From the NCBI RefSeq assembly GCF_030271535.1, contig NZ_JASCXJ010000016.1, positions 1-64,000 of the forward strand: a stretch of 64,000 nt of DNA, in the 5' to 3' direction. The DNA comes from Nocardiopsis sp. ATB16-24. Its GTDB lineage: Bacteria > Actinomycetota > Actinomycetes > Streptosporangiales > Streptosporangiaceae. The notes beneath the pieces were generated by a model that saw only the letters and a list, made by a program, of their open reading frames with translations, was not told the DNA's origin and did no database searches. Positions within the stretch are counted from its first letter, which is position 1, and each line of letters starts with the position of its first letter. Position numbers and translations under genes: made by a program. Below, in pieces: positions 1-9,291 of the stretch.

Positions 1-126
1 CTCAAGGTCGCCGGCCCTGCCGAGCAGGCGGGCCTCCAGGATGGTGAGTTCCTCGCTGACGGGGCGGATGATGCTGACGAAGGACTCGATGGAGCGGGGG
101 GAGAAGAAGAGTTGGAAGGAGGCCAT
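1..126 (-). CDS. Hypothetical protein, 5' part only (runs off the left edge)
   Basis: An ATG at 126 behind an AAGGAAG ribosome-binding sequence opens a frame that stays open to the window edge, giving 42 residues that begin MASFQLFFSPRSIESF. It starts 35 bp after the stop of the WXG100-like gene upstream on the same strand, so the two are probably co-transcribed. The visible part looks amphipathic and helical (residues about 10-35) and shows no motif I recognise. Its place next to eccC and eccD suggests a type VII secretion-associated protein, but that rests on position only. A longer overlapping minus-strand frame across this region lacks a ribosome-binding site and runs through the neighbouring gene, so I rejected it. 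Confidence 0.5.
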   Translation of the reverse strand, partial: MASFQLFFSPRSIESFVSIIRPVSEELTILEARLLGRAGDLE

Positions 127-161
127 GATCTTCCTTGGGGGTGCTGGTAAGGGTGCGGGGG

Positions 162-488
162 TCAGTCGGAGTTGATGTCTCGATGGAACTCCCAGGGGGT
201 GTCGTACTCCTCGGCGGACTCCAGGTCGTTGAGCGCGATCTCTCCCGCACCCGCCTGGATGTTCTCGGCCAGTTGCAGCCCGTGGTCCTGGACCTCCAGG
301 AAGAGGGGATGCATGTCGTTCTTGAACAGCCCGAAGCCCAAAGCGACGTCGGGATGCCCCGAGGCGGTCTTGGCGTCCTCCATGATCAGGTCGAACATGT
401 CGGCGATTCCGGCCATGGCCGAGGCCAGGGTCTCGGCGTACTCGCCGCCCTGCATCCCTTCGATCGGATTGCCGCCTGACTCGGTCAT
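162..488 (-). CDS. Small WXG100-like, type VII secretion-associated protein
   Basis: This 108-residue acidic protein starts at an ATG behind a strong GAAGGAGG site. Residues about 15-45 and 60-95 look like two long helices, and there is no signal peptide or membrane segment. Length, helical character and position beside eccC/eccD fit the small ESX (WXG100 superfamily) proteins exported by type VII systems. A canonical central WxG turn is not obvious: the middle reads LGFGLFKND, and a Trp appears only near the C-terminus (DTPWEF). It may therefore be a divergent substrate or an accessory protein. The next gene downstream on the same strand starts 35 bp after its stop. The ESX link is inferred from context and size; no catalytic motif is visible. 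Confidence 0.55.
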   Translation of the reverse strand: MTESGGNPIEGMQGGEYAETLASAMAGIADMFDLIMEDAKTASGHPDVALGFGLFKNDMHPLFLEVQDHGLQLAENIQAGAGEIALNDLESAEEYDTPWEFHRDINSD

Positions 489-629
489 TCACGACCTCCT
501 TCTCTTCTCTGTATCTTCCATCCCGCGAATGCGCGGCTTCCGGTGAGGCGAATGCAGGAAGCGGATTCCCGCGTGCCCTATCACCGGGGTGCTCCCACGG
601 TGCGTCGACGCCTGCCCCATGTGAAGCCC

Positions 630-1754
630 TCAGCCGTCCGAGTCCGTGTCGGGGCTCGCGCTCGGATCGGACGTCACCGGTTCCCGGACCCAGCGCACGA
701 CCAGGGGCCAACCGTCCATGGACGCGTCGTGGAAGCGCGGGAAGGCCTCCTCCGTCTCCGTCACCTCGCCGTCCTCCAGGTCCACCCGGAACCAGGAGTC
801 GGCGGTCTGGAGCAGGACCGCGTCACGCTCGGGTGCCGGCGCGTACTGGACCACCGGCCCGTCGGCCTCTTCGAGGAGACGGGTGGCTGTGTGGCCCTCT
901 CCCTCCACCCTCACCAGGTACGCGCCCGCCGGCGGCTCTCCACCTCCGACGGTGTCGGGCCGGAGCACGGCGGTGCCCTCGCCCCACACCAGAGAGCCGT
1001 CGAAGGTCTGCCACTGGCCGCCGCCGATGTTGAGGGTGGCGTTGACGACGCTTCCCGCGGTCTCCCGGACCACCAGACTCCCCCCATCGGAGGAGTTCTT
1101 CTGCTGGGTCGGCACGCTGTTGCGGATGTGCAGCGCCCCGTCGGGGGTCAGCGCCCAGTCGCTGGGACGCTGGTTCTCCCCCAGCGGAAGGCTTCCCTCC
1201 TGGTTCGGGGTGCCGGTCGGAGCCTCCAGCGGTACGGACAGGACCTGGGGAGGAGCGCCGTCCTGGACGTTGTCGGAGACGAACCAGAGCCGTTCACCGT
1301 GGACGACGGGCTGGGACAGGACCTCGTTCGCCGCCGGAGTGATGGACTCGACCGGTTGATAGGAGACCTCCTCCTCTCCGGTCTCCTCCGGATCGGTGAG
1401 GACGGCGACGTGCACGGCGTTGGGCTCGGAGGTCGCGTAGGCGAAGAAGGTCCAGTCCTCGGAGAACTGGGAGTGCACGGGCAGCGCCGGGGCCATCGGG
1501 TCCACCGCGCCCTCGGGCAGGGCGACGCGGTGCACGGGCTGTCCGGTCTCGTGGTCGTGGAAGACCAGGACCTGGTCGGTCTCGGGGTCGCCTCCCTCGA
1601 AACCGCGGTGCAGCAGCGCCAGCCCGGACAGCCCCTCCTCCGCCAACTCCTCCACGGTCTCGGCGGGGCCGTCCGAGCCGTTGGACGTGTCGGCGCAGGC
1701 TGTGGGAGCGAGCAGGCACAACACGGCCGAGGCCAGGGCGAGGGGACGCCGCAT
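630..1754 (-). CDS. Putative secreted lipoprotein, beta-propeller-like
   Basis: The protein has 374 residues. I chose the ATG at 1754 because a typical export signal follows at once (MRRPLALASAVLCLL, then APTAC-A), with a lipidation-type Cys near residue 20 and a Ser/Gly/Asp-rich linker behind it; GGCGGCTCC-type sequence precedes it. The -3 position of the lipobox is Pro, which is atypical, so lipidation is probable rather than certain. The mature part is rich in short beta strands with repeated Trp, Asp and Gly turns, as in extracytoplasmic beta-propellers, but I could not align regular repeats. It lies between the small ESX-like gene and eccC on the same strand and may be part of the type VII locus. 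No enzymatic function can be assigned. Confidence 0.6.
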   Translation of the reverse strand: MRRPLALASAVLCLLAPTACADTSNGSDGPAETVEELAEEGLSGLALLHRGFEGGDPETDQVLVFHDHETGQPVHRVALPEGAVDPMAPALPVHSQFSEDWTFFAYATSEPNAVHVAVLTDPEETGEEEVSYQPVESITPAANEVLSQPVVHGERLWFVSDNVQDGAPPQVLSVPLEAPTGTPNQEGSLPLGENQRPSDWALTPDGALHIRNSVPTQQKNSSDGGSLVVRETAGSVVNATLNIGGGQWQTFDGSLVWGEGTAVLRPDTVGGGEPPAGAYLVRVEGEGHTATRLLEEADGPVVQYAPAPERDAVLLQTADSWFRVDLEDGEVTETEEAFPRFHDASMDGWPLVVRWVREPVTSDPSASPDTDSDG

Positions 1755-1848
1755 GGAGCCGCCTTTCGGGGGACGACGGGGACACAGGGGGTGAGATCCC
1801 CCCAAGCGTGTCATGGTTCGCTCGGGGTGAGGTGTCCATTATCCGATC

Positions 1849-1874
1849 CCCGACCTCGCCAAGGCGAGGTCGGG
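1849..1874 (-). terminator. Hairpin downstream of eccC
   Basis: An 11-bp perfect stem (CCCGACCTCGC / GCGAGGTCGGG) with a CAAG tetraloop lies about 60 bp beyond the eccC stop codon. It probably ends eccC transcription before the lipoprotein gene. There is no clear U-tract, which is common for actinomycete terminators. Confidence 0.55.
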
Positions 1875-1933
1875 TGGGCGCCGAGCCGACGTTCTCGGCC
1901 CGGTCGGGGAACATCGGAGAGCGGTACGACCGC

Positions 1934-4900
1934 TCAGGCGGGAGGCTCGCTCCAGCCCACCTGGACCAGATCCGGACGCTCTCCGCGGCGGGCCAGCTGT
2001 GCGCGTCCGGCGGGCAGCTGGCGGGACGCCACGCCGTTGGCCAGGCGCCCCTCCATCCGGTCACCGGAGAACAGCATGCCCGGGGTGGCCATGTCGCCCA
2101 GCGCCTGTAGCACCGGCTCGAACATGGCCCGCGCCGCACCGCCCGTGCGGCGCGCCGCGATGATGTGCAGGCCCAGGTCGGAGCCTTGCGGGATGAACGG
2201 CGCCAACGGCGCGAGCGGGTTCGACCGCGCCCCCAGCATGTCCATGTCGTCCACCACGATGTACAGGTCCAGACCCTTCCACCAGCTGCGCTCGCGCAAC
2301 TGCTTCGGTGTCACGTCCGGGCCCGGCAGACGCTCCTTCAACGACCCGGCGAGGTTGGCCGCGACGGCCTTGGTCTGCTCCGCGCTCGTGCAGTACGCCA
2401 GCAGGTACTCCTCGGGGACCAGTTCCAGGTGGCTGCGCCGGAAGTCCACCATGACCACGCCGATCTCGGTGGACGGACGGCGCACGATCTGCTTGACCAG
2501 TCCGCGCAGCAGCGCGCTCTTGCCCGTCTGAGGGTCGCCGAACACCATCAGGTGCGGGTCCCGTGCCAGGTTCGTGGTGACCGGGGTGAGCGTGCTCTCG
2601 GCCATGCCCAGCACCAGTTCGAGGTCCCGGCCGCGCTTGGGGGCCCGGCGGCCCTTGAGCAGGTCCTCCAGCTCCACCCTGGCCGGCAGCGTCTTGACGC
2701 CTTGGACGGCCTTTTGGGGCCATCGTTCACCGACCCGCTTGATCAGGTCGCGGATGCCCGCGGTGACGTCCTCGCCGTCGGCCGAACCGTCCACACGGGG
2801 CAGGGCCACGTGCGTGTGGTGCTCCTCCGCCGTCAGACCGCGCCCGGGGGTGTCCTTGGGCAGGGCCTCGGCCGCCTTGCGACCGATCCCCGAGTCCATG
2901 GGGTCGCTCAGTCGCAGCTCGAACCGTCCGCCGAACAGGGCCTGCAACCGGGACCGGACCTGCGAGCTCGCGGCACCGGTCAGGATCGTGTGCACCCCGA
3001 GGGACGGGCCCCGCGTGGCCACGTCCATGAGGATCTCGTCCGCCTCGTCGAAGGTGTCGCGCACCGACGACCAGCCGTCGATCATCAGGAACAGGTCGCC
3101 CACCACGTTCGCGGGAACCCTGCCGTCCGCTCGGGCCTGGCGCAGGGCGGCGGGGGAGTCCAGCTTGTACTTGCGGAACACGCGCTGGCGCCGGTCCAGT
3201 TGGGCGCGCACGTCCACCAGCACCCGCTGGACCTTCTCGGGGTCGGCCCGTCCGGCCACACCCGCCACGTGCGGCAGGTCCTCCATCGCCTGGAGGGCGC
3301 CGCCACCGAAGTCGATCGCGTACACGCTCACCCGTCCGGGCGGGTAGCGCCAGGCCAGGGAGGCGATCACCGTGCGCAGCATGGTCGACTTGCCGGACTG
3401 GGGGCCGCCCAGGACGATGACGTTGCCCTCGGCGCCGGTGAAGTCCAGCTCGGTCGGGACGACCTTCTGTTCTCGGGGGATGTCGGTCAGGCCGATGACG
3501 GCGCGCATGTCCGAGGGTTCGGGCTCGGTGCCGGCCCCCTCCAGGTCCTCGCCCTCGCCCAGGTCGGTCAACACCCGGTCGAGGGTGAGCGTCTCCGGCA
3601 GAGGCTCCAGCCAGATCGGTCGCACCTTGTCCGCGCCGGAGGCGACCAGACGGTCGACCGTGACCTGGAGGGTGGTGCGCTTGTCCTCCTTCTTGGGCTC
3701 CTCGCTCTTGGCGCGGATCGAGTCCACGAGCGACTCCACCAGCGATCCCGCCCCGGTGACCTTGTCCAGGCCGTTGTAGGACAGCAGCGGGAGCACCGGC
3801 GCGTGCTCCTCCTTCTCCTCCTGGACGGGGGGCTCGTAGGGCTGCGAGACCATCGCGGCCTTGAACCGCTCGAAGACCGAGGTGTCCACCTTCAGGTAGC
3901 CCGATCCCGGTTCGGGGGGCAGGTGGTAGGCGTCCCCCACCCCGATCGCCTCGCGGCTCTCCGCCTCGGAGAACGTCCGCAGGCCCACGCGGTAGGACAG
4001 GTGGGACTCCAGGCCCTTGAGCTTGCCCGACTCCAGGCGCTGGGTCGCCAGCAGCAGGTGCACACCGATCGAACGCCCGATACGGCCGATGGCCACGAAC
4101 AGCTCGGCGAAGTCGGGGTGCGCGGTGAGCAGTTCGGAGAACTCGTCGATGATGATCAGCAGGTGGGGCAGGGGCGCCAGGCTCGGGTCGTCCTCCCGGG
4201 CCGCCTCGTAGGCGTGCAGGTTGGGCAGGTTGCCCGCGTCCTTGAGGATCTGCTGGCGGCGCACCAGTTCGCCGAAGGTCGCCTCGCGGAACCGCAGGAC
4301 CAGGGAGTCGTCGTCGGCCAGGTTGGTGATCAGTCCCGCGCTGTGCGGCAGGCGGTCGGTGTCGGCGAAGGTGGCGCCGCCCTTGAAGTCCACCAGCAGC
4401 AGGGCCAGCGACTCGGGCGAGTGGTTGATGACCAGCGACGCCACCATGGTGCGCAGCATCTCCGACTTGCCCGAACCCGTGGCGCCCACCACCAGGCCGT
4501 GCGGGCCCATGCCCCCGAACGCCGACTCCTTCAGGTCCAGCAGAACCGTGTTCCCACTGGGGCCGACGCCGATCGGCACCCGTAGGTAGTCGCCGGTGCT
4601 GCGTCGACGCCAGGTGCGCCGGGTGTCCAGTTGGGCGACGTCGGGCACTCCCAGGATCTCCGGGAGCCCGACGGTGGAGTGCATGGCGTCGTCGCCGTCG
4701 GTGACCGCGATGCCGTACGGGGCCAGGATGCGGGCCAGGGAGGTCAGATGGGCGACGCTGGACCGGTCCGCCCTGCCTTCGAGCGGCGGGGAGTCGGTCT
4801 CCTCGTCGGGATTCTCGGGTTCCTCGACCAGTGTGCCGTCGGCGTCGATCCTCAGCCGAAGGTCCACCGCCTCCGGTTCCTCACGTCGATCCGACACCAA

Positions 4901-5962
4901 CGCGATCACGTGGACGCCCAGGTCGGCCAGGGAGGTCACGGGCGGTTCGGCCCGCAGACCGGACAGGGTCGACTGGTACTCGCCGTCCAGGACGACGACC
5001 AGTCGTTGGGTGCCCGGCCCCGGCGGGGCGCCGCGGCGTCGCTGGAGGTCCACGGTGCGCCGCTCGATCTCGTCCGCGAGCAGTTCGGCGACCTGCACGG
5101 TGTTCACCGACACGAACCGTGCGGGCATCGGCCCGTCCTTGGCGTCGTCGAAGGTGTTGTGCGGAAGCCATTTCAGCCATTCCCAGTGGGAGCGCAGTTT
5201 GTTGTCGCGCACCACGCCGATTCGCAGGTCGTGCGGGGAGTGGAAGGTGGCCATCTGCGCGATGAGGGCACGGGCCAGACCCCGGGCGGCCTCACGGTCG
5301 CCGACGACCGACACCACGCCGTGCTCGCGCAGGGGGAGGACCAAGGGCATCTCCGGCACGTTCGCGTACAGCTCGATGAGCTGGTCGGCGGCGCCCTGGC
5401 AGACGGGGTCGTAGACGATCAGGGGAGAGGAGGTGTCGACCTTGAGTTTGAGTCGTCGGGCGAGGGGGCGCGTCCCCACGCCCGCGCGCAGGTCGAGGAA
5501 GTCCGGGTCGGAGGCCCGTCGCTCCCATCGGCGGGCCCGGGAGCGGGCCGGGTCGATGAGCAGTCGTGGGTCGGGGTGGCGGAACGCGTTGTCGGCGCGC
5601 TGGCTTGCGGCCACGTCGCGCACGATCTCACGCAGTTGGTCCAGGTAGTCGACGTAGCGTTCACGTTGTTCGCGGATGCGTTTGCGCGGACCGTTGTGCT
5701 GGGCGACGAACATGATGATGCCGACGACCACGCTGGCCATCATGATCATCACGCCGGCGACGGCCATCAGCGGACGGTGGCCCATGGTGATGGACATCAA
5801 CAGGGAACCGGAGCCGGTGATGATCGGCATGATGATCATGGCACCGGAACTCGACGCCGGCGGGTTCTCCGGCATCTGCGGGGGAGTAGCGATGACGAGG
5901 GGAGAGTTCCCGGGGGCAGCCGGGACGCTTCGAGCCGGGCGGGGGACTGGTCTCGTCGCCAC
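1934..5962 (-). CDS. eccC: Type VII secretion ATPase EccC (fused EccCa/EccCb form)
   Basis: This 1342-residue FtsK/SpoIIIE-type ATPase is the motor and substrate-recognition component of the type VII (ESX) secretion membrane complex. Two membrane segments lie at about residues 40-90. Three ATPase domains follow, with Walker A motifs GATGSGKSE (about 495), GGPQSGKST (about 855) and GDPQTGKSA (about 1145). The first also has a clear Walker B (LLIIIDEF, about 600). The length matches fused EccC proteins rather than split Ca/Cb pairs. Translation appears to start at GTG 5962 and the ribosome-binding site there is weak. The gene is divergent from eccD across a 149-bp intergenic region. EccB, EccE and mycosin (MycP) are not in the window, so the locus must continue to the left or be split. 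Confidence 0.95.
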   Translation of the reverse strand: MATRPVPRPARSVPAAPGNSPLVIATPPQMPENPPASSSGAMIIMPIITGSGSLLMSITMGHRPLMAVAGVMIMMASVVVGIIMFVAQHNGPRKRIREQRERYVDYLDQLREIVRDVAASQRADNAFRHPDPRLLIDPARSRARRWERRASDPDFLDLRAGVGTRPLARRLKLKVDTSSPLIVYDPVCQGAADQLIELYANVPEMPLVLPLREHGVVSVVGDREAARGLARALIAQMATFHSPHDLRIGVVRDNKLRSHWEWLKWLPHNTFDDAKDGPMPARFVSVNTVQVAELLADEIERRTVDLQRRRGAPPGPGTQRLVVVLDGEYQSTLSGLRAEPPVTSLADLGVHVIALVSDRREEPEAVDLRLRIDADGTLVEEPENPDEETDSPPLEGRADRSSVAHLTSLARILAPYGIAVTDGDDAMHSTVGLPEILGVPDVAQLDTRRTWRRRSTGDYLRVPIGVGPSGNTVLLDLKESAFGGMGPHGLVVGATGSGKSEMLRTMVASLVINHSPESLALLLVDFKGGATFADTDRLPHSAGLITNLADDDSLVLRFREATFGELVRRQQILKDAGNLPNLHAYEAAREDDPSLAPLPHLLIIIDEFSELLTAHPDFAELFVAIGRIGRSIGVHLLLATQRLESGKLKGLESHLSYRVGLRTFSEAESREAIGVGDAYHLPPEPGSGYLKVDTSVFERFKAAMVSQPYEPPVQEEKEEHAPVLPLLSYNGLDKVTGAGSLVESLVDSIRAKSEEPKKEDKRTTLQVTVDRLVASGADKVRPIWLEPLPETLTLDRVLTDLGEGEDLEGAGTEPEPSDMRAVIGLTDIPREQKVVPTELDFTGAEGNVIVLGGPQSGKSTMLRTVIASLAWRYPPGRVSVYAIDFGGGALQAMEDLPHVAGVAGRADPEKVQRVLVDVRAQLDRRQRVFRKYKLDSPAALRQARADGRVPANVVGDLFLMIDGWSSVRDTFDEADEILMDVATRGPSLGVHTILTGAASSQVRSRLQALFGGRFELRLSDPMDSGIGRKAAEALPKDTPGRGLTAEEHHTHVALPRVDGSADGEDVTAGIRDLIKRVGERWPQKAVQGVKTLPARVELEDLLKGRRAPKRGRDLELVLGMAESTLTPVTTNLARDPHLMVFGDPQTGKSALLRGLVKQIVRRPSTEIGVVMVDFRRSHLELVPEEYLLAYCTSAEQTKAVAANLAGSLKERLPGPDVTPKQLRERSWWKGLDLYIVVDDMDMLGARSNPLAPLAPFIPQGSDLGLHIIAARRTGGAARAMFEPVLQALGDMATPGMLFSGDRMEGRLANGVASRQLPAGRAQLARRGERPDLVQVGWSEPPA

Positions 5963-6111
5963 AGGAGGTCTCTTTCGGTCCGCTTACGGGGGATGGCGTC
6001 TGGATGGCTACGCTAAGGATGATCTCGCGATCCTCGCGAATCACCTAATTCGCGTTCGTCTCACCCCCAAAGGCGACAACCGCCCATGACGACGACAAAG
6101 GAACCATTGGT

Positions 6112-7446
6112 GTGAGTGGATACTGCCGGGTCACCGTCACCGGGCCGGAACGTTGGGCCGATCTGGCGCTTCCTGGAACGGTTCCCGTGGCAACGCTGAT
6201 GCCCCGCATCATCGAGGTCTGTGCTCCCGAGGAGGAGGGCGTCGAACCCGCGGGCTGGGCGTTGAGCACACTGGACGGGGCCCCGGTCCATCCCGACGAA
6301 CCTCTGGAGAACGCGGGCGTCCACGACGGCGACGTGCTGGTGTTGGACCGGCGGACCGCGCGGAGCAGACCCGCTCACGTGGACGACGTCCGTGGCGCCG
6401 TCGAGGACCGCGTCGACGAGACCGCGCGTATCTGGAACCCGACCACGACGCTGTCCTTCGGACTCCTTGTCGCGGCGATCGCCCCCCTGGCGCTACTGGG
6501 ACTGATGATGTGGTGGCGTCCCTCCGCCGGCCACCTCGGGGTCGCTTCGTTGGGGACGCTCTTCACCATCGCGGTGATGCTGCTCGCCGCACGCAGACCC
6601 CTGGTCGCCGTCGCGCACGTGCTGTTCGCGACGGCGTGTGCGTGGGGCGCGGTCACGGCCGTGCTCGCCGCCGGCCTGGTGACCAGTGCCGATCCCCTGG
6701 TGATGACCGCCTTCGCGCTGTCCGGGGCCCTGCTGGTGGCGGTGGTCGGCTGGGCGTTGCACGAGACGGGGCTGGCCTACATCGCCGGGTTCGGGGTGGT
6801 GGCCGTGACCGCGGGGATCCTCGTGGTGGTGGGGATCTTCGTGGAGCCGGTACAGGGTGTCCGCTCCATGGGGCTGGCCCTGGTGCTGTGCGTGGGGGCG
6901 CTGCCGCGTGTGGCGATGGTGATGGGCGGGCTGTCCGGGCTCGACTACGAGGTGGGACGTTCGGGGCAGGTCGCCACGGAGCGGTTCGAGGACACCTACC
7001 ACAACACCGACCGGCTCCTGCTGGGCATCGTGCTGGGCACCGCGGTCAGCGGTGGTGCCGTCGCCGTGCTGCTGAGCCTCCTCGCCACGGGGCTTCCCGA
7101 CCTTCTGCTGTGCGGGCTGCTCTCGGTGCTCCTGGTACTGCGCTCGCGCCTGTTCGACCGGATCCGGCACGTGCTGCCACTGCGACTGGCCGGGGTGCTC
7201 GGCGTGGGCGCGACCGGGGTCGCGGTCGTCGGCGAGTACCCGTTCCTGGCACCATGGCTGCCGCTGATCGTGCTGCTGGGCGGGATCACGCTCGGTGTTC
7301 TGAGCTGGGTGCGGTTGACCGACGTGCCCAGGGCCTCCCTGCGCCGTTTCCTCAACTGGACGGAGATCGTGGTGATCATCGCGATGTGCGCGGTGTTCGC
7401 CTGGGGAATGGGTCTGTTCGATTTCGTGCGGACGATGACCGCGTAA
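6112..7446 (+). CDS. eccD: Type VII secretion integral membrane protein EccD
   Basis: This 444-residue protein has a ubiquitin-like N-terminal domain (residues about 1-95; it begins with GYCRVTVTGPERWADLALPG and includes HDGDVLVLD), a short linker, then about eleven hydrophobic transmembrane segments from residue 115 to the C-terminus. This is the architecture of EccD, which forms the central membrane vestibule of the ESX translocon. The start is a GTG at 6112 behind AAAGGA; the nearby upstream ATG at 6086 is out of frame. It is transcribed away from eccC, and the short intergenic region probably carries both promoters. Confidence 0.92.
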   Translation: MSGYCRVTVTGPERWADLALPGTVPVATLMPRIIEVCAPEEEGVEPAGWALSTLDGAPVHPDEPLENAGVHDGDVLVLDRRTARSRPAHVDDVRGAVEDRVDETARIWNPTTTLSFGLLVAAIAPLALLGLMMWWRPSAGHLGVASLGTLFTIAVMLLAARRPLVAVAHVLFATACAWGAVTAVLAAGLVTSADPLVMTAFALSGALLVAVVGWALHETGLAYIAGFGVVAVTAGILVVVGIFVEPVQGVRSMGLALVLCVGALPRVAMVMGGLSGLDYEVGRSGQVATERFEDTYHNTDRLLLGIVLGTAVSGGAVAVLLSLLATGLPDLLLCGLLSVLLVLRSRLFDRIRHVLPLRLAGVLGVGATGVAVVGEYPFLAPWLPLIVLLGGITLGVLSWVRLTDVPRASLRRFLNWTEIVVIIAMCAVFAWGMGLFDFVRTMTA

Positions 7447-7506
7447 CGACGTCGGATCCGCGCGGTCGGGTCTTTTCCGACGATGCCGGACGCCTCCGCA
7501 CGAGGT

Positions 7507-7944
7507 TCAGCCGGACCGCCGTGCCCCGCGCTCCTTCCCCGAGGCCGAACGACGACGGCGGCGGGCCTCGCGCAGCGAGACGCCCAGGATGCGCGTGGCC
7601 GTCACCGCCGCGATCACGGCCAGCGGGAGGGCGAGCGCGGTCGCCGGCTGCCGGATGGGGCGGAACCGGACCCCTTCCCCGTCGAGCACGAGGAAGCCCG
7701 CGGGCCGGGCCCGGACGAGACCCGTGCCGCCGGCACCCTCTCCGCCGGACCGGAGGATCAGGTGGCCCGTGCCCCCGCCCATGACGGTCAGCGCCGTGAT
7801 CCGGGCGACCGGGACGATCGTGGTGTCGCCGGAGAGCACGGGGTCCCCGAACACCGACGTGGTCCGGGCCGAGGCCCTCGTGTTCTCGATCAGCCTGGTC
7901 AGCGTGGACAGGGCGGGGCTGGTACCGCGGGCGGGCCCTGGCAT
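7507..7944 (-). CDS. GerW/YtfJ-family sporulation-type protein
   Basis: The protein has 145 residues from the ATG at 7944, preceded by GAAGGGAT at good spacing. An N-terminal helix (LSTLTRLIENTRASARTTSV) leads to the family-typical pattern FGDPVLSGDTTIVPVARITA, then a Gly-rich stretch GGGTG. This matches the GerW/YtfJ family, whose Bacillus member is a spore protein needed for germination; actinomycetes have many paralogues of unknown role. A single hydrophobic segment (ALALPLAVIAAVTATRIL) near the C-terminus is followed by a very basic Arg-rich tail, suggesting a membrane-tethered protein. It is convergent with eccD, with a 60-bp gap. The family is fairly clear and the role in this organism is not known. 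Confidence 0.75.
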   Translation of the reverse strand: MPGPARGTSPALSTLTRLIENTRASARTTSVFGDPVLSGDTTIVPVARITALTVMGGGTGHLILRSGGEGAGGTGLVRARPAGFLVLDGEGVRFRPIRQPATALALPLAVIAAVTATRILGVSLREARRRRRSASGKERGARRSG

Positions 7945-8073
7945 GGCGAGATCCCTTCGGAGACGGGTACGAGGTTTCACGCTATAGCGGGACGGGGCGG
8001 ACGCGGGGGAGGACACCCGGCGTCTTCGCGGGCGTCGGTCCGCGCTCCGACGGAGCCAGGGGGCGTCCGTGTT

Positions 8074-9291
8074 TCAGCGGGCGAGGACGCCGAGCAGGGA
8101 CAGCTCGGTGTTGTGGACCGCGATGTCGCCCCTCCCCGTGCGCAGGCCCGCCACCCGCGAACCGTCCTCGGACAGGGCCATGGGGAACACACGTGGCAGG
8201 TCCGGTCCCAGCGCCACCTCGGTGGCCGCGCCGTACTCCCAGGCCACCATGCCGCCGGTGTCGGCGACGGGATCCAGACGTGCCGCGAACACCCGGCCGC
8301 TCGCGGCACTGTAGGCGACGTCGACCAGGACGCCCGTGTCGGCGCCGGGGACGTACTCGCGTACGACCTCCTCGGTCGTGGGATCCACCAGGAGCACGGT
8401 GCCCGAACGGATGATCAGAACGCCCGAGCCGTCGGGAAGGAGGTCGAAGGCGTCGGCTCCCACCCCGGCGCGGTCGCGGATCAGTCCGGTCGGTCGGGGG
8501 TCGTCGACGTTCCAGACGGTGACCCCGCCACCGTTCTCACCACCCGCCACCACACTGCCGTCGAGGGAGTACCTGATGGCCCCCAGGGACGTGGAACCGG
8601 CCAGTCGGGACTCCACCTCCCATGTCGCGGTGTCGTGCAGGTGCAGCATTCGGCCGTCGGGGTCGCTTCGCACACCGACCGCCAGCGAGGAGCCGTCGGG
8701 GCTGAAGGCGACGGCCCGCACGGGCCGGTCCGAGCCGACGGTCCACCGCTTCCCGGAGCCCAGGTCGACGACGACGGCGCCGTGGCCGGTGCCGTAGGCG
8801 ACCATGCAACCGTCGGGGCTGAAGGAGGCGGGTGTCGGGGGCAGGGCGGAGGCGTCGTGGTCGATCTGGGCCAGGACCCTCGATCGTTCCCAGTCCCACA
8901 GGGTCACCGTGTCGATCTGGGAGACGGCCAGGATGGAGCCGTCCGGGGAGAAGGAGAGTTCGAGCGGGACGTCGTCGGGGAAGGCGACCTGGGGGTCGTT
9001 CGGCGGGGCGAGGCGACCGGGAAGGATCCGTTCCGAGACGGAGCAGTCACCGGTGCCGGTGTCCGCGGTGCCCGCGGGGCTCCAGGACGCGGCGGCGAAG
9101 GAGTACAGGCCCATGCCGAGGAGGAGGACCGTGACGGTGATCAGAGCCAGGACGCGGGGCAGGGTACGGACACCCTCGTCCGCATGAGCATGATTCGTGC
9201 CTTGAGGATCGGGTAGCGGGAGAGGGCGGAAGGTACGGAGGATGCGGGGGTCCCCGAGACGGGCGGGTTCGTCGGGGTTGAGGGGGCGCAT
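8074..9291 (-). CDS. Membrane-anchored WD40-repeat-like protein
   Basis: The protein has 405 residues, with the ATG at 9291 behind AGAGGACCC. One transmembrane segment lies at residues about 46-68 (VLALITVTVLLLGMGLYSF) after a cytoplasmic N-terminus. The outer part contains several WD40-type blades: LSFSPDGSILAVSQ...VTLWDWE, ASFSPDGCMVAYGTG, VAFSPDGSSLAVGVR and YSLDGSVVAGGENGGGVTVW. The repeated FSPDG-x-x-LAV pattern is diagnostic of a beta-propeller. Such proteins are usually protein-interaction platforms, and no enzymatic domain is present. It stands alone, upstream of the GerW-like gene by 129 bp on the same strand. Whether it works with the ESX locus is unknown. Confidence 0.8.
   Translation of the reverse strand: MRPLNPDEPARLGDPRILRTFRPLPLPDPQGTNHAHADEGVRTLPRVLALITVTVLLLGMGLYSFAAASWSPAGTADTGTGDCSVSERILPGRLAPPNDPQVAFPDDVPLELSFSPDGSILAVSQIDTVTLWDWERSRVLAQIDHDASALPPTPASFSPDGCMVAYGTGHGAVVVDLGSGKRWTVGSDRPVRAVAFSPDGSSLAVGVRSDPDGRMLHLHDTATWEVESRLAGSTSLGAIRYSLDGSVVAGGENGGGVTVWNVDDPRPTGLIRDRAGVGADAFDLLPDGSGVLIIRSGTVLLVDPTTEEVVREYVPGADTGVLVDVAYSAASGRVFAARLDPVADTGGMVAWEYGAATEVALGPDLPRVFPMALSEDGSRVAGLRTGRGDIAVHNTELSLLGVLAR

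Noticed and set aside
2..250. Minus-strand frame of 82 codons at the left edge
   Set aside because: It overlaps the 3' end of the WXG100-like gene in another phase, lacks start signals and is Pro/Arg-rich. The ATG at 126 with AAGGAAG is better.
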